Shown here: in pieces, positions 24,158-33,181 of the stretch
Layout: each line of letters opens with the position of its first letter
How positions within the stretch are numbered: position 1 is the stretch's first letter
Notes under the pieces: generated by a model
The model's database searches: none
What the model saw: the letters and a program-made list of their open reading frames with translations, nothing else
Told to the model about the DNA's origin: nothing
Source of the DNA: GWE2-42-39 sp963662895
GTDB lineage: Bacteria > Bacteroidota > Bacteroidia > Bacteroidales > Prolixibacteraceae
NCBI GenBank assembly: GCA_963662895.1
Contig: OY759982.1
Coordinates: 2,356,001 to 2,420,000, forward strand
DNA: 64,000 nt
Reading direction: 5' to 3'
Position numbers and translations under genes: made by a program

Positions 24158-24175
24158 GTCAGATGTACATCTGAC
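24158..24175. repeat. Perfect 18-bp palindrome
   Basis: GTCAGATGTACATCTGAC is perfectly self-complementary. It lies about 60 bp downstream of the orphan gene's stop codon. Such palindromes occur as parts of short interspersed intergenic repeats; no T-run follows it, so terminator function is unlikely. Confidence 0.65.
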
Positions 24176-24234
24176 GGAGCCGCAAAATTTATAATCTTTC
24201 CGGTTCTTGCTTGATTCTACCTGAATAATTCAGA

Positions 24235-25395
24235 TTAATAATCAAAGTCGGCTGGTTCACCATTTAATTGCCGGCCTTTTAAAATTGCTTTGTGGTAAAT
24301 CTTCGAGATCGTATCTTCTTCCAGTTTCTTCATGATTTCTTCTTTCGATTCGCCTTTAGGCATTCCCAGGTTCCTCAAAAGCAAATATTCCTGGTAGGCA
24401 TAATCTACTGCTTCAGCAATTTTCGTATTTGTATATTTCGTAGCGGCGTAAAAAATGGCTTCATCCCATTTTAGGTGACCGGGGAAGTAGATCGGTCTGT
24501 CGGCAGTGGTCAAAACTCCTATTGCATCTTCAAGTTCAAATTGATCCGGATTTTTTTCCCTTCTTCTTTCCACGTCTTCAAAGTAGTTGAAAAGCTCAAT
24601 AAAGTATTTATCGGTTTCAAAGTAGCGGGCAAATTTCAGAATATTTTCTTGAAGACCATGAAAAAATGGACGTTTATCAACCTGAGGCTGTGATGCCGGT
24701 GAAGTCTTTTTATTGTTTTCCCGGACAAGGTTAAAATATTGTTCTTCTTTTTCCCCTCTTAGGTTTGGAAGAATAAGATAAGTCCCGGTTCCCTTCCTCA
24801 AATCATAAAATTCGTACCATTCGGGCATGTCTTCAGGCAGTCCTCTTTCGTCCTTTTTTGTGATTTCTTCATAATCCTGCCAGGAGAAAGAGTATCTCAT
24901 GCCGGAGTAATCTTCTTCTGTTTGAAGCAGGAAGGCTTTGAGTAGTTCCACTTCATCTTCTTCTATTGGAGGGATAAAGAAACATGAATCAATATGGTTT
25001 CCCCAAAATATAAAGTCATAAGACGTATAAATCCCGTCTATTTTTATCTTTTCAGCTCTCCATAATAGCTGCATATTAAATAGCTTCTTTTCGAGGATCA
25101 GGTTCAGAACCGTTTCAGCTTCTTTTTGATAACGAATTTCCTCCTTTTCTTCCAGGTCAAATTCCCTTTCATAATATTCATAGTGCTTTGCCAGCTGAAT
25201 CTTTTGGTTGACATACGATTCTGCAAAAATCCCGAAACTCTTGGAGTGGTACTGACTGAAAAATGTTTTTGCTTTTTCAGAATTCATAATTTCATTCAGA
25301 AATCGTTTTTTTGCGTCATTGAAGACTTGCTCTCTCTCCGAATTATTTTTTGGAAGCAAATTCTTGTTGAAAATGAATTTATCAAAGTTTGGCAT
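24235..25395 (-). CDS. Unrecognised 386-residue protein
   Basis: I do not recognise this protein. It is hydrophilic and acidic with many Glu/Lys and aromatic residues, no signal peptide and no membrane segment. Parts worth a profile search are the central YDFIFWGNHIDSCFFIPP stretch (about 128-145), which looks like a beta-rich core, and the C-terminal helical region (about 300-375). It has its own promoter-like TAACTTTG upstream and is flanked on both sides by palindromic intergenic repeats. It does not appear to be part of the M16 or TonB transcription units. Position and repeats hint at acquisition, but codon usage by eye is not decisive. Confidence 0.75.
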   Translation of the reverse strand: MPNFDKFIFNKNLLPKNNSEREQVFNDAKKRFLNEIMNSEKAKTFFSQYHSKSFGIFAESYVNQKIQLAKHYEYYEREFDLEEKEEIRYQKEAETVLNLILEKKLFNMQLLWRAEKIKIDGIYTSYDFIFWGNHIDSCFFIPPIEEDEVELLKAFLLQTEEDYSGMRYSFSWQDYEEITKKDERGLPEDMPEWYEFYDLRKGTGTYLILPNLRGEKEEQYFNLVRENNKKTSPASQPQVDKRPFFHGLQENILKFARYFETDKYFIELFNYFEDVERRREKNPDQFELEDAIGVLTTADRPIYFPGHLKWDEAIFYAATKYTNTKIAEAVDYAYQEYLLLRNLGMPKGESKEEIMKKLEEDTISKIYHKAILKGRQLNGEPADFDY

Positions 25396-25426
25396 GTCTG
25401 ACGTTTTAATAGGTATTTATGTCACC

Positions 25427-25434
25427 AAAGTTAC
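25427..25434 (-). promoter_or_regulatory. -7 box of the orphan gene
   Basis: TAACTTTG on the minus strand matches TAnnTTTG and lies 31 bp before the ATG at 25395. No TTG at the usual -33 spacing was seen. Confidence 0.45.
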
Positions 25435-25486
25435 CAAAATATATTGTTTGTATGTAGGGTAATGCCCTATTGTCGAGTCAAGTTTG

Positions 25487-25568
25487 CTTTGTCACCCTGA
25501 GTGGGCGAAGGGTCTTATGAACCGTGCGACAAAGGAACAGATACTTCACTGCGTTCAGTATGACAAAG
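25487..25568. repeat. Imperfect 30-bp inverted repeat (interspersed-repeat type)
   Basis: The left arm (25487-25516, starting CTTTGTCACCCTGA) is matched by the reverse complement of the right arm (25539-25568, ending TGACAAAG) at most of its 30 positions, around a 22-bp centre. The words resemble the GTCAcyCTGA...GAAG hairpin repeats scattered between genes in many Bacteroidota genomes. It may form a bidirectional hairpin between the divergent/convergent neighbours. Confidence 0.7.
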
Positions 25569-25610
25569 AAGGTTTGACACGACACTATCTGTAAACTAAT
25601 CGTAATTCAT

Positions 25611-28031
25611 TTAGAATTTTACAGATAATTTTAAATTCAGTTTTCTTCCGGTCAGGTAATTAGGTACGCCGTACTGGTCGCCCGAATTACTGCTTACCCA
25701 AAAATATGAAATGGTGTTCTTGATTCCCAGTAAGTTAAAAACTTCCAGTCCCAGCCACATTTCTTTTACCTGGTTCAGAAAGCGCATTTGTGTAAACCTG
25801 TGTTCTTCGCTGATCAGTATTTTCGAGAAACCTATATCAACCCGGCGATACGAAGGCATGCGAAAAACATCCATATAACGCTCTAAGTTGGGTGGTCCGG
25901 CAGGCAACCGGGAGCCGAAATAAGCGGCCATGTGCATCTTGTAACCCGGGTTCCCGGGAAAATAGTCCTGGAAAAATATACTGAAGTTTACCCGCTGATC
26001 GGTAGGGCGAGGGATATAACCATGACCGTCGCCCTGCACGTCTTCTTCGGTTTTCATCAGCGACAGGCTGGCCCACGATTCGATACCGCTTACAAATTCA
26101 CCGTTAACCTTCATATCGATCCCTGCCGCATACCCTTTTGATTCCTGATCGGATAGGTAACGGATACGCACATTATCAATTTTATATGGTATCAGATGGC
26201 TTAAGTTTTTGTAATAGAGTTCCGAAGTAAATTTGAACGGACGGTCCCAGGCCTGAAAAATATATTCGCTTCCTATAACGAATTGTTGTGATTTCTGGGC
26301 TTTTACATCCGGATTGATGTTTCCTTCCGGATCCTTTAATTCCTTGTAAAAAGGCGGTTGATTGTACACACCGGCAGACAAACGGAAACTGATGTTAGCC
26401 TGCCAGCCGGGATAATAGCACAATGATACCCTTGGGTTAAACAGTAATTCATTATTATAATCCCACCACGTACTGCGTATACCGGCTGTAAGATATAACT
26501 CACCACTGCTGACAGGTAATTTATAAGTATCCTGTATATATCCTGAAAAACGCACCGAGTGAAGGGAAAAATCAGTGAAAACAGTACGGTACAATTTTAC
26601 TTTTTCAGGGGAATAAGGCAGCGAATAACCGGCTGAATCACGGAAAGTCCATTCATTCATATAATCATCGACTTCCTCGATTTGTAATTTTGCCCCCCAG
26701 TTCAGCAAGTGTTTTTCACTGTTGAAGGCCCCTTTATGAGAAAGACTGTATACATTCGCTTCCAGGTCGTTTCGTGCATGGTTCAGGAAAGCGCCGGTAC
26801 CCAGGTTCATCACGCTGTCGCCCGTCTCTTCCGATCCCATATCGCGTTCCAGTTCGTTTAGGTAATATTCCCCCAGAATATCATACGATTCTTTCTCTGT
26901 TGAATTAAAAGCCGATGCGATTAGCTTCATGCTTAAATTACTACTGGGGTGATAGTTAGCAGACACAGCGCCTGTTCGTGTCGTGAATTTATCGATTTCC
27001 TGACCTTCAAAATAAATCGTAGCGTTCAGCGCATTGTTCCAGGTACCAAATTTGGTCTCACGGGTTTGAGGGATAAAATGGTACCGGTTGCGGGCAAGGT
27101 TACCCAAAAATGAAACATCGAATCTGGAAGAAAAACTGTATGTTATATAGGTCTGGAAATCAGTAAAATTCGGGTCATATTCGCCTTTTTCGTCCAGGCT
27201 GTTCAGCAAATAACGGTTGGTCTTATACCGGAAGCCCGTGATATGTGAAAGCTTTTTGTTTTTACTGACATCTTCCAGATGAAACGATCCCCCCAGGAAG
27301 CTAATGGCTGCCGATCCTTGAAATTCAACGGGTTTACGATATTTAATATCGAGTACTGAAGACATCTTATCTCCGTATTTAGCATCGAAGCCGCCGGCTG
27401 AAAAGCCAATGGATGAGACCATATCTGAATTGATAAAGCTGAGCCCTTCCTGCTGCCCGGCACGGATCAGAAAGGGACGGTATACCTCAATGTCGTTCAC
27501 GTATACCAGGTTTTCGTCAAAATTACCACCACGTACCGAATATTGCGAGCTTAGTTCATTGTTCGACGAAACGCCGGGCAGGGTCTTGATCAGCGCTTCC
27601 ACGCTTCCGGAGCTGGCATTAGGCATATTGTTCAGGAATTTAGGATCGACCCGGCTGATATTGCCCTTGTTTTTACGCTGACCGGCAACCGTCACTTCGT
27701 TAATTTTCTGATTTGACTTCATTAACGAAAGGTTGATCTCAATTTTTTCCTCTTCTTTTGCATTGATTTCTTTTTCTACCGGAAGGTAGCCGATCATTGA
27801 GAACACTACTGTGACCTTCTTCTTGGCCGGGATACGGAGCAGGTATTCCCCGTTACGGTTGGTGGTGGTACCTATCGGAAATTTTTTCATCGAGATGCTC
27901 ACCATTTCCAGCTTTTCTCCGTTTTCGCTGCTTATCTGCCCGAAAATGGTTGCATTGTTACTTTGGCTCAGTACGCCTGAAGAAAAAAATATATTCAGTA
28001 AAAAAAATAAGGAAACAGTAAAATTCTTCAT
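25611..28031 (-). CDS. TonB-dependent outer membrane receptor with carboxypeptidase-like regulatory domain
   Basis: From the ATG at 28031 the protein has 806 residues and a clear signal peptide (MKNFTVSLFFLLNIFFSSGV, cleaved near residue 23). A carboxypeptidase D regulatory-like domain follows (about 27-110), then a plug domain (about 115-230 with LPGVSSNNELSSQYSVRGGNFDENLVYVNDI), then a beta barrel ending in an aromatic residue (SVKF). The family imports nutrients through the outer membrane using TonB energy. No SusD-like gene follows it, so it is not a standard SusC/SusD pair. The substrate is not evident. An upstream ATG at 28073 would add 14 residues that spoil the signal peptide. Confidence 0.92.
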   Translation of the reverse strand: MKNFTVSLFFLLNIFFSSGVLSQSNNATIFGQISSENGEKLEMVSISMKKFPIGTTTNRNGEYLLRIPAKKKVTVVFSMIGYLPVEKEINAKEEEKIEINLSLMKSNQKINEVTVAGQRKNKGNISRVDPKFLNNMPNASSGSVEALIKTLPGVSSNNELSSQYSVRGGNFDENLVYVNDIEVYRPFLIRAGQQEGLSFINSDMVSSIGFSAGGFDAKYGDKMSSVLDIKYRKPVEFQGSAAISFLGGSFHLEDVSKNKKLSHITGFRYKTNRYLLNSLDEKGEYDPNFTDFQTYITYSFSSRFDVSFLGNLARNRYHFIPQTRETKFGTWNNALNATIYFEGQEIDKFTTRTGAVSANYHPSSNLSMKLIASAFNSTEKESYDILGEYYLNELERDMGSEETGDSVMNLGTGAFLNHARNDLEANVYSLSHKGAFNSEKHLLNWGAKLQIEEVDDYMNEWTFRDSAGYSLPYSPEKVKLYRTVFTDFSLHSVRFSGYIQDTYKLPVSSGELYLTAGIRSTWWDYNNELLFNPRVSLCYYPGWQANISFRLSAGVYNQPPFYKELKDPEGNINPDVKAQKSQQFVIGSEYIFQAWDRPFKFTSELYYKNLSHLIPYKIDNVRIRYLSDQESKGYAAGIDMKVNGEFVSGIESWASLSLMKTEEDVQGDGHGYIPRPTDQRVNFSIFFQDYFPGNPGYKMHMAAYFGSRLPAGPPNLERYMDVFRMPSYRRVDIGFSKILISEEHRFTQMRFLNQVKEMWLGLEVFNLLGIKNTISYFWVSSNSGDQYGVPNYLTGRKLNLKLSVKF

Positions 28032-28089
28032 GTAGTAAAAATAGCATTTACAAATGGATAAACTGAAAAGCACGGGATTAATTGTGACA

Positions 28090-28111
28090 GGTGTGGAGAT
28101 TTGTAATCTCC
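28090..28111. repeat. Copy B of a 22-bp intergenic repeat
   Basis: GGTGTGGAGATTTG...TAATCTCC, matching copy A at 24051-24072 in 20 of 22 positions. In this copy GGAGATT and AATCTCC are perfect inverted arms. The two copies flank the orphan gene and the TonB receptor gene in the same orientation. Confidence 0.65.
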
Positions 28112-28175
28112 GTTCTCATTGCCTCATTACTTCTACTTTTACAAATTTTAAAATGAAAAGATGTCCTGCTCATTT

Positions 28176-28209
28176 AAGGAACCATTCTCTAAAAAAAGAA
28201 CGGTTCCTT
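28176..28209. repeat. Hairpin AAGGAACC...GGTTCCTT
   Basis: AAGGAACC-A-TTCT pairs with AGAA-C-GGTTCCTT around an A-rich loop. It lies upstream of the -7 box of the following gene; a T-run follows only weakly. Function unknown. Confidence 0.5.
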
Positions 28210-28276
28210 TCGCATTCCCTGATTTTTACAGGAGGGGGGTGATTTAGAATTAAACAGCTGCGGAGGCGGAGATAAA

Positions 28277-28284
28277 TATATTTG
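28277..28284 (+). promoter_or_regulatory. -7 box of the outer-membrane peptidase gene
   Basis: TATATTTG matches TAnnTTTG, 52 bp before the ATG at 28337. No clear -33 element. Confidence 0.45.
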
Positions 28285-28336
28285 AAACAGTAAGGATTTT
28301 CATTATCTTTCAATCCATTTTCAGAATTCAAGTTAA

Positions 28337-31219
28337 ATGAAGCATATATTTTCCCTGTTAGTCTTTACATTTTTACTGTCAGGCCTGGCTTATGCACAGT
28401 ATTACGAGACAGGTCAGGATCCGGCCTCCATTCGCTGGAGGCAGATCAACACTGTTAATTTCCAGCTTATTTATCCTGAAGATTTTGAAGCGCAGGCGCA
28501 ACGGGTGGCCTTTATTTTTGAAAAAGTATACGAATATGCTGCTGAAAACCTGCAGCAACGCCCCCGGAAAATATCGGTTGTGTTTCATACCCACACTGTA
28601 GAATCGAACGGTTTAGTTGCCTGGGCCCCTAAACGGGTCGAATTTTTTACTACTCCTAACCAGCAGATTTATTCGCAGGACTGGCTTGAACAACTTGCCA
28701 TTCACGAATTTACCCATGTAATGCAGATGGATCGTGTGCAGGAAGAATTGCCCAGAATATTGCCGCTTTTGCTGGGAGAACAGGCTGCGGCTGTGGTGGT
28801 TGGAGCCTATTTGCCTTTCTGGCTGCTTGAGGGGGATGCAGTTACCAACGAAACCGCCTTTTCAGAATCAGGTAGAGGGCGTTTGCCTTCTTTTTTAATG
28901 GAGGATAAGGCTTTTTTGCTTGAAAAAGGGGATTGTTCCCTGAATAAAGCCTACCTGGGGTCTTACAAGGATTATGTGCCTAACTATTACAGACTGGGGT
29001 ACTGGCTGGTCGGGAAAACAAAAGAAAAATACGGAAACGGTATTTGGAATCGTGCTATATCGGAAGCGGCACGCAGGCCTTTTTCTCTTAGTCCGGTCAA
29101 TTCAGTATTGAAAAAAGAAACAGGCTTGAACCTAGATAGACTTTACAAACAGGTCTTTTCAGAATTAAAGGGCGAATGGGAACAGCAGATCGAAGAAGCA
29201 CGGCCTGTTGACTATCCCCATGTTTCGCCTGCTAAAAAGGTTTTTACCAGTTACCTGTATGGCCGGCAATACCAGGGAAGCTATTACACGCTTCGGGAAT
29301 CGCTCGACGATATTCCCCGTATTGTCAGGATCGATGGGAAAAAGAAAGAACAAGTACTGTATTCGCCTGGCTTTCTTTTCAAAGGATCGTTTTCAGGCGA
29401 AAAAAAACTGCTGATCTGGTCTGAAAACCAACCCGATATCCGTTGGTCACATTCCGACCGTTCGGTAATCGTAGTGTTCGACACAGAAACCGGCAAACTG
29501 AAAAAGTTTCGCACTGACAACAAGGTGTTTGCCCCGAAAATATCGCCAGATTTGAAATATTTTGCTGCAGTGGAGATAGATGTACAAAACCGGCATTTCC
29601 TTTCGGTATTCGACCTGGAAACAGGACAGAGGTTAGAAAAGTACTCTACACCTGATAACCAGCTTTTCTTCACCCCCTGCTGGAACGAAAAAAGTGACCG
29701 CTTGTTTTTTATTGCCCTGAACCAGAACGGGAAATACCTGGCTTCATGGAAAGTAGGAGAAGAGACTCATGAAACACTTACCAGGGCGTCGTTTGCCGAT
29801 GTAAAAAACCCGTTTTTTGATCAGGACAGAATTTATTTCTCAGGAAGTTTCTCTGGTATCGACAACATTTACGCCATCGACCTGGAGGATAAGGACAAAT
29901 ACCAACTGACATCGGTAAAGTTCGGGGCTGATTATCCGTCGGTTTCCGATGACGGAAAGGAGATCATCTTCAGTAATTATTCGTCGGATGGTTTTGCACT
30001 TTCCAGGCTTGATAACCAGCCTTCGACCTGGACTTGGCTGAATGACTTCCCTGAAGATAAAAATGAACTGGCAGATAACCTTTCTGCTCAGTTGAAGGGT
30101 GAACTTATGCTGGAAAAGCCCGATTCGCTGGTTTACCCGTCGAAAAGTTACAGCAAGCTGGGACATACTTTTAATATCCATAGCTGGGCTCCGCTTTATA
30201 TCGATACTGATGAATATGAAGTAAGGCCCGGTGTTTCCCTGTTTTCGCAAAACAAACTGGGAACAAGTATATTCCGGGCAGGATACAATTACGATTATTC
30301 GGAAAAGACGGGAAAGGTTATTACCGGCTTTAAATATTCCGGCTGGTTTCCTGTTTTTGATGCTGAAGTCGGAATCGGGAAAAGAGCATCGGAATATTAC
30401 CAGATTAACCAGACTAAAAATCAGTCGGGGCAAATAATAAGTCAGGATACTGTTGTTAAGAGGTTTACCTGGAACGAACAGGATATGACCCTGAATGTCA
30501 GTCTGCCCCTGACCCTGAGTTCGGGAAAGTATTACCGCTTACTGCAACCTGAAATGGAGTACGAATACACGAATATTTCACACAATGTATTTTTTAGTGG
30601 AAATTATCAAACGCTGAGTTACCGTTTGTATTTTCATAACCTGCAACGTATGTCGGATCAGGATATCCAGTATGACTGGGGGCAAATTGTAGAGTTGGTT
30701 TACCGGCATTCGCCTTTTGGAAAGATTGATTTCGGGGATCTTATTGCAGCCCACGCTTATTTATATTTTCCCGGTCTGGCAAAAAATCACGGCCTTCGCA
30801 TTTATAACGGATACCAGGAAAAAACCATGAAAACTCAAAATGCTTTTTCCAATACGGTTCGTATTCCCCGGGGATATTTCAGTGTCCAGAATACCCGTTT
30901 CTACTCATTTGCCGGGAATTACCGTTTCCCTGTTGCATGTCCCGACCTGAGCATTGGCAAGTGGGCCTATATCAAACGGATAAAAGCGGCATTGTTTTAC
31001 GATTACGGGAATTTACAGATTCCCCTTTTTGATGATGACGGGAACTATCTGGACAGTGCTGGTGGAACAATGAAGTCACTGGGAGTTGAGTTACTGTCCG
31101 ATTTACATGTATTACGCTTTATTGCCCCTATTGAACTGGGGGTTCGCAGCATCTACCGTCCCGACTACCAGGATATGCAATTCGAACTTTTGGCTTCAAT
31201 TGATTTCTCTGCTTTCTGA
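28337..31219 (+). CDS. Outer-membrane protein: gluzincin-like peptidase domain, beta-propeller and C-terminal barrel
   Basis: The 960-residue protein has a signal peptide (MKHIFSLLVFTFLLSGLAYA). A peptidase MA-like domain (about 25-270) contains the zinc motif HEFTH near 128-132, with a likely third ligand Glu in LLEGDAVTNE near 169. A TolB/PD40-like propeller follows (about 285-570, repeats such as FSGEKKLLIWSE, ISPDLKYFAAVE and VSDDGKEIIFSN), then a long beta-rich C-terminal part (about 600-960) that ends in aromatic Phe like an outer-membrane barrel. It may be a surface or periplasmic-facing peptidase anchored in the outer membrane. The order of three fold types in one chain is unusual, although related proteins exist in Bacteroidota. 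Confidence 0.82.
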   Translation: MKHIFSLLVFTFLLSGLAYAQYYETGQDPASIRWRQINTVNFQLIYPEDFEAQAQRVAFIFEKVYEYAAENLQQRPRKISVVFHTHTVESNGLVAWAPKRVEFFTTPNQQIYSQDWLEQLAIHEFTHVMQMDRVQEELPRILPLLLGEQAAAVVVGAYLPFWLLEGDAVTNETAFSESGRGRLPSFLMEDKAFLLEKGDCSLNKAYLGSYKDYVPNYYRLGYWLVGKTKEKYGNGIWNRAISEAARRPFSLSPVNSVLKKETGLNLDRLYKQVFSELKGEWEQQIEEARPVDYPHVSPAKKVFTSYLYGRQYQGSYYTLRESLDDIPRIVRIDGKKKEQVLYSPGFLFKGSFSGEKKLLIWSENQPDIRWSHSDRSVIVVFDTETGKLKKFRTDNKVFAPKISPDLKYFAAVEIDVQNRHFLSVFDLETGQRLEKYSTPDNQLFFTPCWNEKSDRLFFIALNQNGKYLASWKVGEETHETLTRASFADVKNPFFDQDRIYFSGSFSGIDNIYAIDLEDKDKYQLTSVKFGADYPSVSDDGKEIIFSNYSSDGFALSRLDNQPSTWTWLNDFPEDKNELADNLSAQLKGELMLEKPDSLVYPSKSYSKLGHTFNIHSWAPLYIDTDEYEVRPGVSLFSQNKLGTSIFRAGYNYDYSEKTGKVITGFKYSGWFPVFDAEVGIGKRASEYYQINQTKNQSGQIISQDTVVKRFTWNEQDMTLNVSLPLTLSSGKYYRLLQPEMEYEYTNISHNVFFSGNYQTLSYRLYFHNLQRMSDQDIQYDWGQIVELVYRHSPFGKIDFGDLIAAHAYLYFPGLAKNHGLRIYNGYQEKTMKTQNAFSNTVRIPRGYFSVQNTRFYSFAGNYRFPVACPDLSIGKWAYIKRIKAALFYDYGNLQIPLFDDDGNYLDSAGGTMKSLGVELLSDLHVLRFIAPIELGVRSIYRPDYQDMQFELLASIDFSAF

Positions 31220-31225
31220 AAGGAG

Positions 31226-31804
31226 CTAATCAACCTCTTCATATTTGGTGTCGATCACTTGTTGATTTTCTGTTTTTTGCAACTTACGGATTTTAAATGA
31301 CCAGATAAATTCGCCAATTCCATAAATAAACAATACTACACCAAACATGATCAGTACGGTTTGAGCACTTTCGAATGGACGTGTAACCAGCAAAATACCG
31401 GCAATTAATGAAATGGCAGAAATAAGTGCCATCAGCCACGAAAATCTGAATTTCCCGTTCGGTACAAACTGGTTCATTAATTGTGTTGCCCCGGCAAAAA
31501 TTAACAGGATACCAAGAACAAACACAAAAACCTTGACCAGCAAAGCAGGAAATATAAGCAGGATAATCCCGATGACCAGGTTGGAAACACCACGCGGAAC
31601 AAGCCGGTAATCTTTTGTTTTCCGGGTAGCATAGTAATCGCTCAAAAGAGCAATAACCCCGTCGGCCAGTAAAAGGCAGCCTAAAAGCTGCATCATCAAT
31701 TTTAGAGAGAAATCCGGGACGGCAATTACTGTAACTCCGACAGCCATGGATAGGATACCCCTTATCAATAAACGATTGGGATTTAATGGTTTAATAAATA
31801 TCAT
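31226..31804 (-). CDS. DUF308 (HdeD-like) membrane protein
   Basis: The 192-residue protein has six regularly spaced hydrophobic helices (about 14-32, 38-56, 70-88, 92-108, 123-141, 147-167) and the short charged ends typical of HdeD-family proteins. HdeD in E. coli helps survival at low pH and high density, but most relatives have no known role. It is convergent with the outer-membrane peptidase gene, the two stops being only 6 bp apart, so transcripts may overlap. No motif for a specific function is visible. Confidence 0.85.
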   Translation of the reverse strand: MIFIKPLNPNRLLIRGILSMAVGVTVIAVPDFSLKLMMQLLGCLLLADGVIALLSDYYATRKTKDYRLVPRGVSNLVIGIILLIFPALLVKVFVFVLGILLIFAGATQLMNQFVPNGKFRFSWLMALISAISLIAGILLVTRPFESAQTVLIMFGVVLFIYGIGEFIWSFKIRKLQKTENQQVIDTKYEEVD

Positions 31805-31903
31805 TTCTTTTTCTTTTTGAAAGTTACTTTACACAATTGCTCAGGTTGATTTACCAATGGTTTTATTTCAGAATAAATATACGAACGAATAATCATTCTG
31901 AAA

Positions 31904-33127
31904 TTAATTTTTTGCGATTTCGGTCCGGTGAAGTGTCAAAATTGTTATTTCAGGCCTCATTTCGATCCGCCCTGCAAAACCAATGGTACCTAATCCCCGG
32001 TTGACGTACAATTGTTGTTTCCCTTGTGTATATAAGCCGCCCCAGTGTTTTTCAATAAAATACATCGGGCTGAATTCAATCCCGGCAATACGGATACCAA
32101 ACTGCAACCCATGTGTATGGCCTGAAAGGGTCAGGGGAATACTGGTCTGAGGTACAATTTGTGCTTCCCAGTGAGCCGGATCGTGACTCATTAACACAGA
32201 AAAAACGCTGGACGGAATTCCGGCAATTGCTTTATTTAAATTGGCATATTGCGGAAAAGGGGCATGTCCCCAGTTTTCAACGCCGATCAGGTAAAAAGCC
32301 GTGTCTTTTACCGCTATTCGCCGGTTTTCATTCAGCAATAAAGTAAATCCCATTTGTTTGATTGAATCGCGGGTAGCAGCCAGGTTCTTGTTTCTTGCCT
32401 CTGTTGATTTCCAGTGATAATAGTCGCCATAGTCGTGATTACCGGTAATAGCAAATTTTCCGTAACCGGCTTTCATTTTTCTGAAGAAATCAATATATCC
32501 ATGTGTCTCATAGCTGAAATTGTTTACCATGTCACCCGTAAAAACGATCAGGTCTGGTTGCAGCTCATTAACGGTTTTCTGCATTCTTTCCACGATGGTT
32601 TTATTTCCGTTCAAGCTGCCCAGGTGGACATCCGAGAGCTGGGCAATAGTAAAACCATCCAGTTGTTCGGGCAGCGAATCAAAAGAAACAGTCACATTTT
32701 CAATCCTGACATGCTTTTTATCAAACCAGGCACCACAGACCATGACCAGCATTATTCCGAGCGTGATGATAAGCCCGGCAGAATATACAATTACAGATAT
32801 TCGCTTGTTCAGAAAAGAGATAATTCCGATGACAATGGTAAAGAAACTCAGAATGATTTTGGATACAAGGTTAAAAAAGGTCAGCAAAAGAACAAAACTG
32901 AAAAAACGATAGTCATTACTGGCACCGATCCGGTCGGGACTTGAAAAAGTATAAAAAAACGATGCTAAAATATAAACAGAAATAATCCAGTATGCCAGGC
33001 TAAACTGCATCTTCAGCCTTTTTCCTGATTTTGACAGTGAACGAAATAAACCCCAAAAAGAAATTATTTCCAGGCTGATCATCACCAGGAAAACAATTGT
33101 AAAAATATGAACCGAAATGCTACGCAT
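31904..33127 (-). CDS. Membrane-bound metallophosphoesterase (YaeI-like)
   Basis: The 407-residue protein has four N-terminal membrane helices (about 7-27, 42-60, 75-98, 112-132) and then a calcineurin-like phosphoesterase domain. All metal-binding motifs are present: SDVHLGS near 166, TGDMVN near 198, GNHDYGDY near 230 and the GHTHGLQ loop near 340. Relatives cleave phosphodiesters such as UDP-diacylglucosamine or other lipids; the substrate cannot be told from sequence. It is divergent from the nitroreductase gene across a 54-bp gap that contains a short inverted repeat. Confidence 0.9.
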   Translation of the reverse strand: MRSISVHIFTIVFLVMISLEIISFWGLFRSLSKSGKRLKMQFSLAYWIISVYILASFFYTFSSPDRIGASNDYRFFSFVLLLTFFNLVSKIILSFFTIVIGIISFLNKRISVIVYSAGLIITLGIMLVMVCGAWFDKKHVRIENVTVSFDSLPEQLDGFTIAQLSDVHLGSLNGNKTIVERMQKTVNELQPDLIVFTGDMVNNFSYETHGYIDFFRKMKAGYGKFAITGNHDYGDYYHWKSTEARNKNLAATRDSIKQMGFTLLLNENRRIAVKDTAFYLIGVENWGHAPFPQYANLNKAIAGIPSSVFSVLMSHDPAHWEAQIVPQTSIPLTLSGHTHGLQFGIRIAGIEFSPMYFIEKHWGGLYTQGKQQLYVNRGLGTIGFAGRIEMRPEITILTLHRTEIAKN

Positions 33128-33158
33128 AAAACAAATTAATCAGTATATTGTTTCTTCA

Positions 33159-33176
33159 AGAATATAAAAATATTCT
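33159..33176. promoter_or_regulatory. Inverted repeat AGAATAT-AAAA-ATATTCT before the nitroreductase gene
   Basis: Perfect 7-bp arms lie 5 bp upstream of the nitroreductase ATG, in the gap between divergent genes. It could be an operator for either gene. No TAnnTTTG box was recognised nearby. Confidence 0.4.
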
Positions 33177-33181
33177 GAAAA

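Larger units (their letters stand above)
28032..28336. other. 305-bp gap between the TonB receptor and the outer-membrane peptidase genes
   Basis: The gap holds copy B of the 22-bp repeat (28090-28111), a 12-bp hairpin with one mismatch (28176-28209) and a -7 box for the rightward gene (28277-28284). I saw no small gene that I can support. No TAnnTTTG box was found for the TonB receptor. Confidence 0.6.

Noticed and set aside
25611..28031. SusC of a polysaccharide utilisation locus
   Set aside because: No SusD-like gene follows, the neighbours are unrelated, and the protein is shorter than typical SusC proteins.
28054..28242. Small plus-strand frame in the gap after the TonB gene
   Set aside because: It overlaps the repeat and hairpin elements, has low-complexity content and no recognisable start signal.
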